The notes below the pieces were generated by a model. That model made no database searches. It saw nothing but the letters and a program-made list of their open reading frames with translations, and was not told where the DNA came from. The position numbers and the translations under genes were made by a program. Below are positions 49,298 to 58,800 of a DNA stretch of 64,000 bases, piece after piece. The stretch is from Microbispora siamensis (GTDB taxonomy: Bacteria > Actinomycetota > Actinomycetes > Streptosporangiales > Streptosporangiaceae): assembly GCF_016863095.1 (NCBI RefSeq), contig NZ_BOOF01000041.1, forward strand, positions 1 through 64,000, in the 5' to 3' direction. Positions within the stretch are counted from its first letter, which is position 1. Each line of letters opens with the position of its first letter.

Positions 49298-50695
49298 TCA
49301 GTGCCCGGTGATCTTGTCGGCGATTCGCGCCAGTACCGACGTCCTGGCCATGCCCCTGCTCTCGCGGGCGTCGGCCAGGCGGTAGAGACGGTACATCGAG
49401 TGGACGCCGAGCCAGCGCAGCGGTTCGGGCTCCCACGCGCGCACCCGCCGGTCCACCCACGGCATCCGGGTCAGGTCGGAGTCGTGGCGCAGCACCAGGT
49501 CGCACAGCGTGCGCCCGGCGAGGTTGGTGGTGGTCACGCCGTGGCCGGTGTAGCCGCCCGCCCAGCCGAGACCGGTCGCGGGGTCCAGGCGGACGGCCGA
49601 GCACCAGTCGCGCGGCACGCCGAGCACGCCCGACCAGGCGTGCTCGACCCGCGACCCGGCGACCGCGGGGAAGAACGCGACCAGCAGCTCCCACAGCGCG
49701 TCCACGGTCCAGGCGTGCGTGTGCCCCCGCTCGTCGATCCTCGACCCGTACAGGTAGGGCCTGCCGCGCCCGCCGAAGGCGATGCGGTCGTCGGCCGTCC
49801 GCTGGGCGTACATGTAGTAGTGCGCCATGTCGCCGAGCAGCTCGCGGCCCTGCCAGCCGATCTCCGCCCAGACCTGCTCGGGCAGCGGCTCGGTGACGAT
49901 CATGGAACTGTTCATCGGCAGCCAGTCGCGGTGGTGACCGGCGATGGTGGCGGTGAACCCCTCGGTGCAGCGCAGCACGTGGTCCGCCCGGACGGTCCCG
50001 TACGGCGTGACCGCCCGGCCTTGGATGATCTCGGTGACCGGGGTCCGCTCGTAGATCTCGACGCCCAGGTCCCGTACGGCCCGCGCCAGGCCGCGGACGA
50101 GCTTGGCCGGCTGGATCCTGGCGCAGTGCGGGCTCCAGGTGGCCCCGGTGGCTCCCGCAACCCGCAGCCGGTCGTTCATCTCGTCGGTGGTCAGCAGCCG
50201 GACGTCGTCGGCGTCCCAGCCCCAGGCGCGCTGGCCCGCCAGCTCCTCGCGCAGCCGCAGGGCCTGCGCCGGGCCGCGGGCGACGGTGAGCAGGCCGCCC
50301 TTGACGATGTCCGCGTCGATGCCCTCCTCGCGGGCGACACGGATGACCTCGTCGATGGCCTCGAACATCGCGCGCTGCAGCCGCCGGGCCCCGTCCGGGC
50401 CGTGGGTCTTGGCGTACCGCTCGGGCGAGCCGGCCAGCGCGCCGGTCAGCCAGCCGCCGTTGCGTCCGGAGGCGCCGAAGCCCGCGAACTCCTTCTCCAG
50501 CACGACGACCCGCAGCGACGGGTCGGCCTTCTTCAGGTAGTAGGCGGTCCACAGTCCCGTGTAGCCCGCGCCGACCACGGCCACGTCGGCCTGCAGGTCG
50601 CCGCCGAGCGGCTCTCCGGGCGCGGGCACCCCCAGAGACCGGTACCAGAAGGACACCTCACCGTTGACGAATCCGGGGGACAGGGGAGCGGTCAT
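49298..50695 (-). CDS. FAD-dependent amino/amine oxidoreductase (DAO family)
   Basis: 465 residues. The N-terminal FAD site is VAVVGAGYTGLWTAYYL, followed by GASGRNGGWLTG, which is typical of the PuuB/GOOX-like DAO family. The C-terminal FAD contact is GGYTGHGVTTTNLAGRTLCDLV. It oxidises an amine or amino acid with FAD and oxygen or a quinone. ATG 50695 has CAGGA 9 nt upstream. It is in an operon with the amidohydrolase, suggesting a short catabolic route for an amide or amine. Confidence 0.9.
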   Translation of the reverse strand: MTAPLSPGFVNGEVSFWYRSLGVPAPGEPLGGDLQADVAVVGAGYTGLWTAYYLKKADPSLRVVVLEKEFAGFGASGRNGGWLTGALAGSPERYAKTHGPDGARRLQRAMFEAIDEVIRVAREEGIDADIVKGGLLTVARGPAQALRLREELAGQRAWGWDADDVRLLTTDEMNDRLRVAGATGATWSPHCARIQPAKLVRGLARAVRDLGVEIYERTPVTEIIQGRAVTPYGTVRADHVLRCTEGFTATIAGHHRDWLPMNSSMIVTEPLPEQVWAEIGWQGRELLGDMAHYYMYAQRTADDRIAFGGRGRPYLYGSRIDERGHTHAWTVDALWELLVAFFPAVAGSRVEHAWSGVLGVPRDWCSAVRLDPATGLGWAGGYTGHGVTTTNLAGRTLCDLVLRHDSDLTRMPWVDRRVRAWEPEPLRWLGVHSMYRLYRLADARESRGMARTSVLARIADKITGH

Positions 50696-50891
50696 GGTGC
50701 ACATCCTGCTATATCCGTGCTCATCTCGCCATTCGGCGACGGATGTCGTGGAGATCCGTGGAGACACATGCGGATAACCGTAGTCGTAACGTGCTCCATC
50801 GGAAGGAAACGATCGGCTCACCGCTGTGTAGCAAACGCGTAACAACGCTCCGGCACGCTGAAGACCAGTGCAACGGAGGGAGCGGATACCG

Positions 50892-51968
50892 ATGGGGTTC
50901 TTCCGGATTCGTACGACCGTGGACGAGCGGCCCGGGCGGCTGGCGTCGCTGGCGACCGCCCTGGCCGACAAGGGCGGCAACATCCTGGGCCTGTCGGTGC
51001 AGCCCGACACGGACGGCACGGTCGACGAGTTCGTCACGGACATCCCCGCCTCCCCCGAGGCCGTACGCGAGGCGCTGGAGGCCGCGGGCGGGAGGCGGGT
51101 GCGGATCGTGCCCGCCACCGCGCACGAACTGACCGACGAGCCGACGCGGACGCTGCTGCTCGCCGCCCGGCTGCGCTCGGCGCCGTGGCGCCTGCCGGAG
51201 ATCCTGGGCGAACTGCTGCGCGCAGACGACGCCCGCTGGGTGTACGGCGCGACCGCCGTACGCGCGCCGAACGAGGACGGCGAGCGGGAGAAGGAGGAGG
51301 CTTCGGAGCTGCCCGACCCGACCCTGCTGGTGGTGCCCGTGGCGCCGCGGCGGTCGATCCGGCTGCGCCGCTCCGGGCTGCCGTTCACCCTGACCGAGGC
51401 GGCCCGCGCCGCCGCGATGGTGAGGCTGGCGCAGCCGCCGGCGGAACCGTCCGCGGCCGAGGGGCCGGTGCGGCTCGCCGACGGCGCCGAGGTGCAGGTC
51501 AAGCCGCTGACCTCGCTCTACCGCGAGGCGCTGCGCGACCTGCACGAGCGCTGCTCACCCGAGACGCGCAGGTTCCGCTACTTCACCGCCAACCCCACCC
51601 TGCCGCCGCGCACGTTCGACCGGCTGTGCGACCGGGCCCGCGGCCAGTCGCTCGTCGCGGGGCACGACGGCCAGGTCGTCGCGCTCGCGTCGCTGATGTT
51701 CACCGCCGACCCCGGCATCGCGGAGATCGCCTTCCTCGTGGAGGACCGCTGGCAGGGCCGGGGGCTCGGCGGCCGGCTGGCCCGGATGCTCCTCGCCCAG
51801 GCGAGGGACCTCGGCTTCGCCGAGGTGCGGGCGACCCTCCTGTACGACAACACGCGCATGCGCAGGCTGCTCGGCTCCCTCGGCGCGACGCTCACCCACA
51901 CCGAGGATCCCGGTGTGATGGAGGCGCGGATCGCCGTGGGCGTGATGGCGACGGCTTCCCCGAGCTGA
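50892..51968 (+). CDS. ACT-domain GNAT acetyltransferase
   Basis: 358 residues. The first 75 look like an ACT domain (TTVDERPGRLASLATALADKGGNILGLSV), a small-molecule, usually amino-acid, sensor. A middle linker (about 75-190) is followed by a GNAT domain (about 195-350) with the acetyl-CoA loop EDRWQGRGLGGRLARMLL. This domain pairing suggests allosteric acetylation of a protein or metabolite, as in amino-acid-regulated protein acetyltransferases of actinobacteria. Start set by GGAGGG 11 nt upstream. Confidence 0.88.
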   Translation: MGFFRIRTTVDERPGRLASLATALADKGGNILGLSVQPDTDGTVDEFVTDIPASPEAVREALEAAGGRRVRIVPATAHELTDEPTRTLLLAARLRSAPWRLPEILGELLRADDARWVYGATAVRAPNEDGEREKEEASELPDPTLLVVPVAPRRSIRLRRSGLPFTLTEAARAAAMVRLAQPPAEPSAAEGPVRLADGAEVQVKPLTSLYREALRDLHERCSPETRRFRYFTANPTLPPRTFDRLCDRARGQSLVAGHDGQVVALASLMFTADPGIAEIAFLVEDRWQGRGLGGRLARMLLAQARDLGFAEVRATLLYDNTRMRRLLGSLGATLTHTEDPGVMEARIAVGVMATASPS

Positions 51969-51986
51969 CGCCCTCACGGGTGATCC

Positions 51987-52022
51987 TCCTGGTCCGGCGT
52001 AGCTCAGGGCGCCGGACCAGGA
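51987..52022. terminator. Bidirectional terminator
   Basis: A perfect 13-bp stem TCCTGGTCCGGCG / CGCCGGACCAGGA with a 10-nt loop lies between the convergent GNAT and YCII genes. Confidence 0.8.
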
Positions 52023-52038
52023 CGGGTCGCCGTGCTTC

Positions 52039-52587
52039 TCACCGCCGCCCGCCGAACTCCCAGTCGTGCACCTCGATGTCGGCGTACCGGTCCCTGGTCA
52101 GGACGGCGCGTGCCGCGTCCGGGTCCGGCGCCCGGACCAGCACCGCCGTACCCAGCCAGGCGGCGCCGTCGTCGGACAGCAGCGGCCCGTACGCGATCAG
52201 CTCGTCCCGGTCCGGCGGCGGGACGAGGTCGGCGGCCTCCCCGGAGCCCAGGCCCAGCACCAGATATCGGTTGCCGCCGTCCCTGCCGCCGGGGAAGTCC
52301 CACATGGTGCGCCCCAGCACGTTGCGCCATCGCCGTACCATCACGTCCCGGTACACACCGGCCTGGTAGTTGGGCTCGTCGAAGGCGAACGCACGCGCCG
52401 TCGCGAGATCCGGTAAGTCGACGATGTGCACGCTGCCGGTGGCGATGTCGGTGACGCGGTCGAAGGTCGGGCCGCGGGCGATCATCTCCGCGTCGTACCG
52501 GTCCATGTAGGACCAGTGCTCTTCCAGCAGTTCGTCGCGCAGCGCCCCCGAGCCGGGCCGATCGCGGTGATAACAGAAGAACTCCAC
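52039..52587 (-). CDS. YCII-domain protein
   Basis: About 182 residues with two YCII-like ferredoxin-type repeats. The first contains LLEEHWSYMDRYDAEMIARGPT and the second contains ELIAYGPLLSDDGAAWLGTAVLVRAPD. YCII proteins have a conserved His-Asp pair and mostly unknown enzymatic roles. GTG 52587 is preferred on the usual short N-terminus (VEFFCYHRDRPGS). ATG 52605 would share its CATG with a frame on the other strand and lacks a ribosome site. Confidence 0.75.
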   Translation of the reverse strand: MEFFCYHRDRPGSGALRDELLEEHWSYMDRYDAEMIARGPTFDRVTDIATGSVHIVDLPDLATARAFAFDEPNYQAGVYRDVMVRRWRNVLGRTMWDFPGGRDGGNRYLVLGLGSGEAADLVPPPDRDELIAYGPLLSDDGAAWLGTAVLVRAPDPDAARAVLTRDRYADIEVHDWEFGGRR

Positions 52588-52642
52588 GCGGAGAGTACCT
52601 ACCATGGTGGACCGCCACGGGGAACTCAGGTACAGGTGGTCT

Positions 52643-53527
52643 GTGGACTTCGACGAGGCGGCCGACCGGCTCTACGGCATGGTGCCCGAGGAGTTCACCT
52701 CGGCCCGCGACGCGCTGGCCAAGGAGGCGAAGGCGGGCGGCGACGCCGCGCTGGCCAAGCGGATCAAGGCGCTGCGCAAGCCCACGGTCGTGGCCTGGGC
52801 CGTCAACCGGACGGCCCGGGAACGGGGCCAGGAACTCGGCCGGCTGCTCGACCTCGGCCGGCGGCTGCGGGACGCGTGGCGGACCCAGGACGCCGACGCC
52901 CTGGCCGAGGCGGGCCGCGAACGGACCCCGCTCATCGCCCGTCTCGTCCGGTCCGTACGTGAGGAGGCGGAGGCGGCCGGGCATCCGCTGGGCCCCACGG
53001 CCGACCTGGAGATCGAGCAGACCCTCGACGCCGCCGTGGTGGACGAGGACGCGGCCGAGCAGGTGCGCCTGGGCCGGCTGACCCGACCCCTGAGCTACAG
53101 CGGCTTCACGCCCGCCCCCGTCGTACGGCCCGCACCCGAACCGGCGGCGCGCAGGCAGCCCGCGCCGAAGGCCGAACGCGACGAGGCGGAGCGGGAACGG
53201 CGCAAAGCGGAGCGGGAGCGCCGGATCGAGAGCCTCGAAAACGCGCTCGCCGAGGCCGAACGAGCCGCGACCGAGGCGGAGCGGGGCCGCGCCGACTGGG
53301 AGGCCGAGCGGGCCGAGGCCGTACGCGAGCACGAGCGGCGCGCGGCCAAGGTCGAGACGCTCACGGCCAAGCTGGCCAAGGCCAAGGACAAGCTGAACGC
53401 GGCCGAACACCGGCTCGAGGTCGCCCGCCGCGAGGAGACGAACGCCGAACGCGCCGCCCGGTCCGCCCGCCAGCGCGCCGACCAGGCCCGTGCCGCCCTC
53501 GAAGAGGCCCGATCCGCCCACGAATGA
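52643..53527 (+). CDS. Coiled-coil protein of unknown function
   Basis: About 294 residues. The N-terminal 100 have the pattern FDEAADRLYGMVPEEFTSAR and AKRIKALRKPTVVAWAVNR, which I recognise as a conserved actinobacterial hypothetical. From about residue 160 to the end it is a highly charged Glu/Arg/Ala coiled coil with heptad character. GTG 52643 is preferred because homologues start at the VDFDEAAD motif; ATG 52604 is possible. No membrane segment. A structural or DNA-associated role is possible but unproven. Confidence 0.75.
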   Translation: MDFDEAADRLYGMVPEEFTSARDALAKEAKAGGDAALAKRIKALRKPTVVAWAVNRTARERGQELGRLLDLGRRLRDAWRTQDADALAEAGRERTPLIARLVRSVREEAEAAGHPLGPTADLEIEQTLDAAVVDEDAAEQVRLGRLTRPLSYSGFTPAPVVRPAPEPAARRQPAPKAERDEAERERRKAERERRIESLENALAEAERAATEAERGRADWEAERAEAVREHERRAAKVETLTAKLAKAKDKLNAAEHRLEVARREETNAERAARSARQRADQARAALEEARSAHE

Positions 53528-53636
53528 CGGCGCGGCGGGAAGGAGCGGAGCGGGCTTCGCGAGGACCGGAGCTTCCGCCCGGCGCAGTGACGTCTCACAG
53601 TGGGCGGTGCTGCCTCACCTTGGTGACTTCTCATAC

Positions 53637-53680
53637 CGGAACGGCCGGGCGGGGGCGTGTGCCCCGGCCCGGCCGTTCCG
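53637..53680. terminator. Bidirectional terminator before pgl
   Basis: A stem of about 18 bp with one mismatch (CGGAACGGCCGGGC pairs with GCCCGGCCGTTCCG-type arm, then a GGGG/CCCC extension) lies between the convergent coiled-coil gene and pgl. Confidence 0.8.
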
Positions 53681-53692
53681 ATGTGATCTCCG

Positions 53693-54472
53693 TCAGGGGG
53701 AGGCGATCCGCCCCAGCGACGGTGGGATCTTGTGCGCGGCGGCGCGGTCGAGCAGGAACAGCGTGCGCTGCCGCCCGCGCGCCCCGGCGGCCGGCACCTG
53801 GAACGGTCCGGCGTCGGACAGCGCCATCCTGACGGCCTGCGCCTTCTCCTCGCCCGCCGCGACGACCCAGACCTCCCTGGCGGCCCGCAGCGCGGGGAAC
53901 GTCAGCGAGACCCGGGTCGGCGGCGGCTTGGGGGAGCCGTGCACGGACACGACCGGCCGGTCCTCCTCGTAGACGGCCGGCTGGCCCGGGAACAGCGAGG
54001 CCACGTGGCCGTCGGGGCCCATGCCGAGCAGCAGCACGTCGAACGAGGGCACCGGCCCATGGTCCTCCGGCCTGGCCGCCTTGGCCAGCTCCACCGCGTA
54101 CGCGTCGGCGGCCTCCTCGGCGGTCATCCCCGAGTCGGGGCCGGGCATCGGATGCACCCGCGCCGGATCCACGTCAACGTGGTCGAGCAGGGCCTGGCGT
54201 GCCCCGGTCTCGTTGCGCTCGGGATGGCCGGTCGGCAGGAACCGCTCGTCACCCCACCAGATGTCGAGCGCCCGCCAGTCGATGGCGTCGTGCGCCGCCG
54301 TCCCCGCGAGGGCGGCGAGCGTCGCGATGCCCACGGTGCCGCCGGTCAGCACCAGGTGCGCGGAACCGCGGGCCGCCTGCGTGTCCACCAGCCGCGTGAT
54401 GAGGCGGGCGGCCACGGCCTGGGCCAGCAGTTCGGCGTCCCGGTGGACGATGACGGTGGGAACGCCGGTCAC
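53693..54472 (-). CDS. pgl: 6-Phosphogluconolactonase
   Basis: 259 residues, SIS/DevB-type lactonase hydrolysing 6-phosphogluconolactone in the oxidative pentose phosphate pathway. Motifs: LVLTGGTVG, IDIWWGDERF-like DIWWGDERFLP, ETGARQALL, and LLGMGPDGHVASLFPG. GTG 54472 overlaps the opcA stop by 4 nt with AAGGGG upstream. Last gene of the tkt-to-pgl operon. Confidence 0.94.
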   Translation of the reverse strand: MTGVPTVIVHRDAELLAQAVAARLITRLVDTQAARGSAHLVLTGGTVGIATLAALAGTAAHDAIDWRALDIWWGDERFLPTGHPERNETGARQALLDHVDVDPARVHPMPGPDSGMTAEEAADAYAVELAKAARPEDHGPVPSFDVLLLGMGPDGHVASLFPGQPAVYEEDRPVVSVHGSPKPPPTRVSLTFPALRAAREVWVVAAGEEKAQAVRMALSDAGPFQVPAAGARGRQRTLFLLDRAAAHKIPPSLGRIASP

Positions 54473-55392
54473 GCCCGTCCCCGCCCCTTCATCTCCGCCA
54501 GGCGGCGGATCGAGGCGGCGTAGATGTCGTCCGGGTCGAGCCTGCGCAGCTCCTCGGCCAGCAGCTCCGAGGTCGGCCTGCGGGCCAGGGCGACCCGCCG
54601 GTCGGGGTTGCCGGGCCGCGACAGCGTGGCGAGCCTGGCGTCGCTCCTGCTCACCGTCAGCTCGCCGCCACCCTCGATCGACAGCCGCACGCCCGTCAGG
54701 CCGGGGCCGCCGGAGCCGACGACCTCGATCGGCGCCTCCAGCCGGTCGCACAGCCAGGCGGCGAGCAGCGGCGCGCTGGGGTTGCCCGCCGCGGCCTCCA
54801 CCACGCCCCCGGTGATCTTCCCCATGGGCTGGTCGAAGGCGGCGGCCAGCAGGCTGCGCCACGGCGTGAGCCGGGTCCAGGCCAGGTCGGTGTCGCCGGG
54901 GACGTAGCTGCCGGCCCGCGAGGAGATGGCGGCGACCGCGTCCGCGGCCGACCTGGCGTCCATGATCCGGCGGCTGCCCAGGTGCCCGATCGGGTGCTTG
55001 GCGGGGACCTCCGGGCACTCGCCCGGCCACCACACCACCACCGGCGTGTCGGTGAGCAGCAGCGGCGTGATCACCGAGTCGGCGTGCTCGGTCAGCTCGC
55101 CGTACAGGCGCAGCAGCACGACCTCGCCCGGCGCCGACTCGCCCACGCGGATCTCCGCGTCCAGCCGGTTGGGCTCGGCCGGATCGCGGATGATCACCAT
55201 GAGGATGCGCGAGGGGTGCTCGCGCGCCGCCTCGGTGGCCGCGCGCAGGGCGTCGTACTGCCCCGCCTCGTCCACCACCACGACGAGGGTCAGCACCATG
55301 CCGACGGCGGGCGCGCCCATCTGGTGCCGCAGCCGGGTGAGCGTCGAAGAGATCTTCGACGCGGTCGTCTCGGTCAGGTTGAAGGTCGTCAC
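54469..55392 (-). CDS. opcA: Glucose-6-phosphate dehydrogenase assembly protein OpcA
   Basis: 307 residues. OpcA is an allosteric partner or assembly factor of glucose-6-phosphate dehydrogenase found in cyanobacteria and actinobacteria. Conserved: LVVVVDEAGQY, PSRILMVIIRDP, VVWWPGECP, LGSRRIMDAR and DLAWTRLTPWRSLLA. GTG 55392 has GGAG 6 nt upstream. It lies directly between zwf and pgl, the usual order. Confidence 0.93.
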   Translation of the reverse strand: MTTFNLTETTASKISSTLTRLRHQMGAPAVGMVLTLVVVVDEAGQYDALRAATEAAREHPSRILMVIIRDPAEPNRLDAEIRVGESAPGEVVLLRLYGELTEHADSVITPLLLTDTPVVVWWPGECPEVPAKHPIGHLGSRRIMDARSAADAVAAISSRAGSYVPGDTDLAWTRLTPWRSLLAAAFDQPMGKITGGVVEAAAGNPSAPLLAAWLCDRLEAPIEVVGSGGPGLTGVRLSIEGGGELTVSRSDARLATLSRPGNPDRRVALARRPTSELLAEELRRLDPDDIYAASIRRLAEMKGRGRA

Positions 55393-55441
55393 ACCGCTCT
55401 CCGCTCGCTCCACCCCGGACGCGCCTCGCTGACAGCCACGC

Positions 55442-57121
55442 TCACAGCCGCCTCCAGGCGCGTCCGTCCCTGGCCAGCATCGCGTCGGCCGAGGCGGGGC
55501 CCCAGGAACCGGACGCGTACCCCTCGGGCTTGCCGTGGGAGGCCCAGAACTCCTCGATCGGGTCGAGGATGTTCCACGACAGCTCCACCTCCCGCTGGTG
55601 CGGGAACAGCGGCGGGTCGCCGATGAGCACGTCGAGCAGCAGCCGCTCGTACGCCTCGGGGGAGGACTCCATGAACGACTCGCCGTAGGCGAAGTCCATG
55701 TTGACGTCCCTGACCTCCATGGCCGTGCCCGGCACCTTGGAGCCGAAGCGCACCGTGATGCCCTCGTCCGGCTGGACGCGGATGACCAGCGCGTTGTGCC
55801 CGAGGATCTCGGTGTCGTCCTTGCTGAACGGCAGGTGCGGCGCCCGCTGGAAGACGACGGCCACCTCGGTCATCCGGCGGCTGAGCCGCTTGCCCGTACG
55901 CAGGTAGAACGGCACCCCGGCCCACCGGCGGTTGGCCACCTCCAGCTTCACCGCGGCGTACGTCTCTGTGGTGGAGTCGGGGGAGATGCCCTGCTCCTCC
56001 AGGTAGCCGACGACGGGCTCGCCGCCCTGCCAGCCCCTGACGTACTGACCGCGGGCGGTGCCGGTGGCCAGGTCGGCGGGCAGCTTGACGGCCCGCAGCA
56101 CCTTCTCCTTCTCCCGGCGCAGCGCGTCGGCGTCGAAGGAGGTCGGGTCCTCCATCGCGACCAGCGCGAGGAGCTGGAGCAGGTGGTTCTGGATCACGTC
56201 ACGGGCCGCGCCGATGCCGTCGTAGTAGCCGGCCCGGCCGCCGATGCCGATGTCCTCGGCCATCGTGATCTGGACGTGGTCGACGTAGCCCCGGTTCCAG
56301 ATCGGCTCGTACAGCGTGTTGGCGAAGCGGAGCGCCAGGATGTTCTGGACGGTCTCCTTGCCGAGGTAGTGGTCGATCCGGAAGACCGAGCTCTCCGGGA
56401 ACACCGCGCTGGTGATCTCGTTGAGCTCCCTGGCGCTCTTCAGGTCGTGCCCGAACGGCTTCTCGATGACGACCCGGCGCCAGGCGCCCTCGGGCGCCTT
56501 GGCCAGGTTCGTCCGCTTGAGCTGCTCGATCACGACCGGGAAGAACTTCGGCGGCACCGACAGGTAGAACGCGTAGTTGCCGCCCGTGCCCCGGGTCTCG
56601 TCGATCTCCTTGAGCATCATGGCGAGCACGTCGAAGGCGCCGTCGTCGTTGAACTCGCCCGGGCAGAAGTGGATGCCCTCGCTGAGCTGCTTCCAGACCT
56701 CCTCGCGGAACGGCGTCCGCGCGTGCTCCTTGACCGCTTCGTACGTGACCTGGGCGAAGTCCTCGTGCGCCCAGTCGCGGCGGGCGAAGCCGACCAGGGA
56801 GAAGCCCGGGGGCAGCAGCCCCCGGTTCCCCAGGTCGTAGATCGCCGGCAGCAGCTTGCGCTTGGCGAGGTCGCCCGTGACGCCGAACAGCACGAGCACG
56901 CAGGGCCCGGCGACCCGGGGCAGGCGCCGGTCGCGCGGGTCGCGCAGCGGGTTGGCGGCCATGGTCAGCTCGGTCGTCGCGGTCGTGGCGGCCTGAGCGG
57001 CGGCCAGCACCGCCTGCTCAGCGCTCGTCAGCTCGTCCCCCGCCTGCTGCACGGCGCCGCGCGCCTCCGGCGCCTGCCGGGCGTCGTCGGCGGGGGCCTG
57101 CGGCTCCTGTTGCTCCGTCAT
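55442..57121 (-). CDS. zwf: Glucose-6-phosphate 1-dehydrogenase
   Basis: 559 residues. Motifs: LFGVTGDLAKRKLLPAIY (NADP binding), RIDHYLGKE with the substrate Lys, and the catalytic His nearby. ATG 57121 has GGGAGGA upstream. The first 53 residues are an Ala/Gln/Glu-rich disordered extension; Met 54 (MAANPLRDPRD) is where many homologues begin. It is adjacent to its partner opcA. Confidence 0.95.
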   Translation of the reverse strand: MTEQQEPQAPADDARQAPEARGAVQQAGDELTSAEQAVLAAAQAATTATTELTMAANPLRDPRDRRLPRVAGPCVLVLFGVTGDLAKRKLLPAIYDLGNRGLLPPGFSLVGFARRDWAHEDFAQVTYEAVKEHARTPFREEVWKQLSEGIHFCPGEFNDDGAFDVLAMMLKEIDETRGTGGNYAFYLSVPPKFFPVVIEQLKRTNLAKAPEGAWRRVVIEKPFGHDLKSARELNEITSAVFPESSVFRIDHYLGKETVQNILALRFANTLYEPIWNRGYVDHVQITMAEDIGIGGRAGYYDGIGAARDVIQNHLLQLLALVAMEDPTSFDADALRREKEKVLRAVKLPADLATGTARGQYVRGWQGGEPVVGYLEEQGISPDSTTETYAAVKLEVANRRWAGVPFYLRTGKRLSRRMTEVAVVFQRAPHLPFSKDDTEILGHNALVIRVQPDEGITVRFGSKVPGTAMEVRDVNMDFAYGESFMESSPEAYERLLLDVLIGDPPLFPHQREVELSWNILDPIEEFWASHGKPEGYASGSWGPASADAMLARDGRAWRRL

Positions 57122-57167
57122 GTGTCCTCCCTGCGGACGGGCCCTTCGCCAGTAACGCATCGCATGG

Positions 57168-58793
57168 TCAGAGCTCCTCCGCCACGGAGAGCAGGTGCCT
57201 GACCCCGGCGACGCGGTCGGTGAGGTGCAGGCGCACGGCCGGCCTGCCGCGGGAGGTCAGGGCTCCCAGGTCGCCCAGCGCCTGCGCGAGCTGCAGCCTG
57301 CCCAGCGTGTAAGGCTTGCCGGGGACGTCGACGTCGTCGGTCACCGCCCCGGTGATCTGCAGGAACACCCCCGACGCCGGCCCACCCTTGTGGTACTGCC
57401 CCGTGGAGTGCAGGAAGCGCGGGCCCCAGCCGAACGTGACCGCGTGGTCGGTGCGGTAGTCGAGCAGCGCCCGCAGCGTGGCGACGTCGGCGCTCGCCCA
57501 GGTCTCGGTCATCTCCTCGAAGGACGCCTCGCCGACGACCGCCGCGTCGAACGCGGCCTCGCGGTCGAGGTACGCCATGATCGCCAGGTAGCCGCGCTCC
57601 GGAATGGCGCGCAGCAGCCAGGTGAGGACGTCGGCCAGGTTCTTCAGGTCGCCGGGCAGGTCGCCGTACACCTCGACCGGGCCGTCGGTGAGCACCGGGG
57701 TGCCGGTCGGCAGCGGGCCGTCCCCGGCCTCCTGCAGGATCCGGGTGGTGTTCTCCTTCGACTCGGCGACGTTCGGCTGGTCGAACGGGTTGATCCCGAG
57801 CACCCGGCCGACGACGGCCGTGGCGTACTCCCAGACGAGGAACTGCGCGCCGAGCGGGCCGTCGACGGTCGTGCCGCTGTCGGGCCCGATGGTGACGAGG
57901 AACTGGTCGTCGGCCTCGGCGGCCTCGGCGCCGACGACGGGCAGGATGCCCTTGCCCTCCTTGCCGGTCGACTCGGCGATGAGCTGCTCGATCCAGTCGG
58001 GCAGGCCGGTGATGTCGGACGGCGCGTCGCGCAGGATCAGCTTGTCGCGCCCGTGCAGCGCCCGCGCGCCGAGCAGCGCGCCGAGCTCCAGGCCCGGGTT
58101 GCCCTCGTCCTGAGCGAGCAGCGGCGCCACGGCGGCGGCGTCGTCGAGCAGCCTGGCCACGTCGGCGCCCGCCAGGGCGCTCGGGACCAGGCCGAACGCG
58201 GTGAGCGCGCTGTAGCGGCCGCCCACGTTCGGGTCGGCGAGCACGACCGGGTATCCGGCCTCGATCGCCGTCCGCTCCAGCGGGGAGCCGGGGTCGGTGA
58301 CGACCACGATCCGCTCGGCCGGGTCGATCCCCGCGTCGCGGAACGCCTGCTCGTAGACGCGCCGGTGGCTGTCGGTCTCGATCGTGCCGCCGCTCTTGCT
58401 CGCCACCACCACGATCGTGCGGTCGAGCCGGTCGGCGAGCGCGCGCCGCACCTGGTGCGGGTCGGTCGTGTCGAGGACGGTCAGCGGCACGTCCTCGGTG
58501 GCGCAGATCACCTCGGGAGCGAGGGAGGAGCCGCCCATGCCGGCGAGCACCACGTGGTCAAGGCCCTCGGCGCGGGCCCGCTCCACCAGCTTGGCGATCT
58601 CCGGCAGCAGTTCCCGGCTCGTGCCGGGCAGGCCCAGCCAGCCCAGCCGGATCGCGGCCTCGGACTGCGCCTGCGGGCCCCACAGCGTGGAGTCGCCCGC
58701 GGCGAGGGCCGCGGGCACCCCCTCGGCCACGAGCTTGTCCTTGACCGCCTTGACGGCGTCCGCCTCGTCGCCGAGGGTCACCTCGATTGTCAT
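57168..58793 (-). CDS. pgi: Glucose-6-phosphate isomerase (actinobacterial type)
   Basis: 541 residues, double SIS fold. Sugar-phosphate loop residues are in VASKSGGTIET and VLAGMGGSSLAPEV; a later substrate site is in FGWGPRFLHSTGQYHKGGP. This Streptomyces-like type diverges from the E. coli enzyme. It interconverts glucose- and fructose-6-phosphate, joining glycolysis to the pentose phosphate genes around it. It starts 8 nt after the tal stop. Confidence 0.93.
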   Translation of the reverse strand: MTIEVTLGDEADAVKAVKDKLVAEGVPAALAAGDSTLWGPQAQSEAAIRLGWLGLPGTSRELLPEIAKLVERARAEGLDHVVLAGMGGSSLAPEVICATEDVPLTVLDTTDPHQVRRALADRLDRTIVVVASKSGGTIETDSHRRVYEQAFRDAGIDPAERIVVVTDPGSPLERTAIEAGYPVVLADPNVGGRYSALTAFGLVPSALAGADVARLLDDAAAVAPLLAQDEGNPGLELGALLGARALHGRDKLILRDAPSDITGLPDWIEQLIAESTGKEGKGILPVVGAEAAEADDQFLVTIGPDSGTTVDGPLGAQFLVWEYATAVVGRVLGINPFDQPNVAESKENTTRILQEAGDGPLPTGTPVLTDGPVEVYGDLPGDLKNLADVLTWLLRAIPERGYLAIMAYLDREAAFDAAVVGEASFEEMTETWASADVATLRALLDYRTDHAVTFGWGPRFLHSTGQYHKGGPASGVFLQITGAVTDDVDVPGKPYTLGRLQLAQALGDLGALTSRGRPAVRLHLTDRVAGVRHLLSVAEEL

Positions 58794-58800
58794 ATGCAGC

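Noticed and set aside
51996-52012. tRNA-like GTAGCTCAGG string
   Set aside because: It lies in the loop of a terminator hairpin, and no anticodon or T arm follows.
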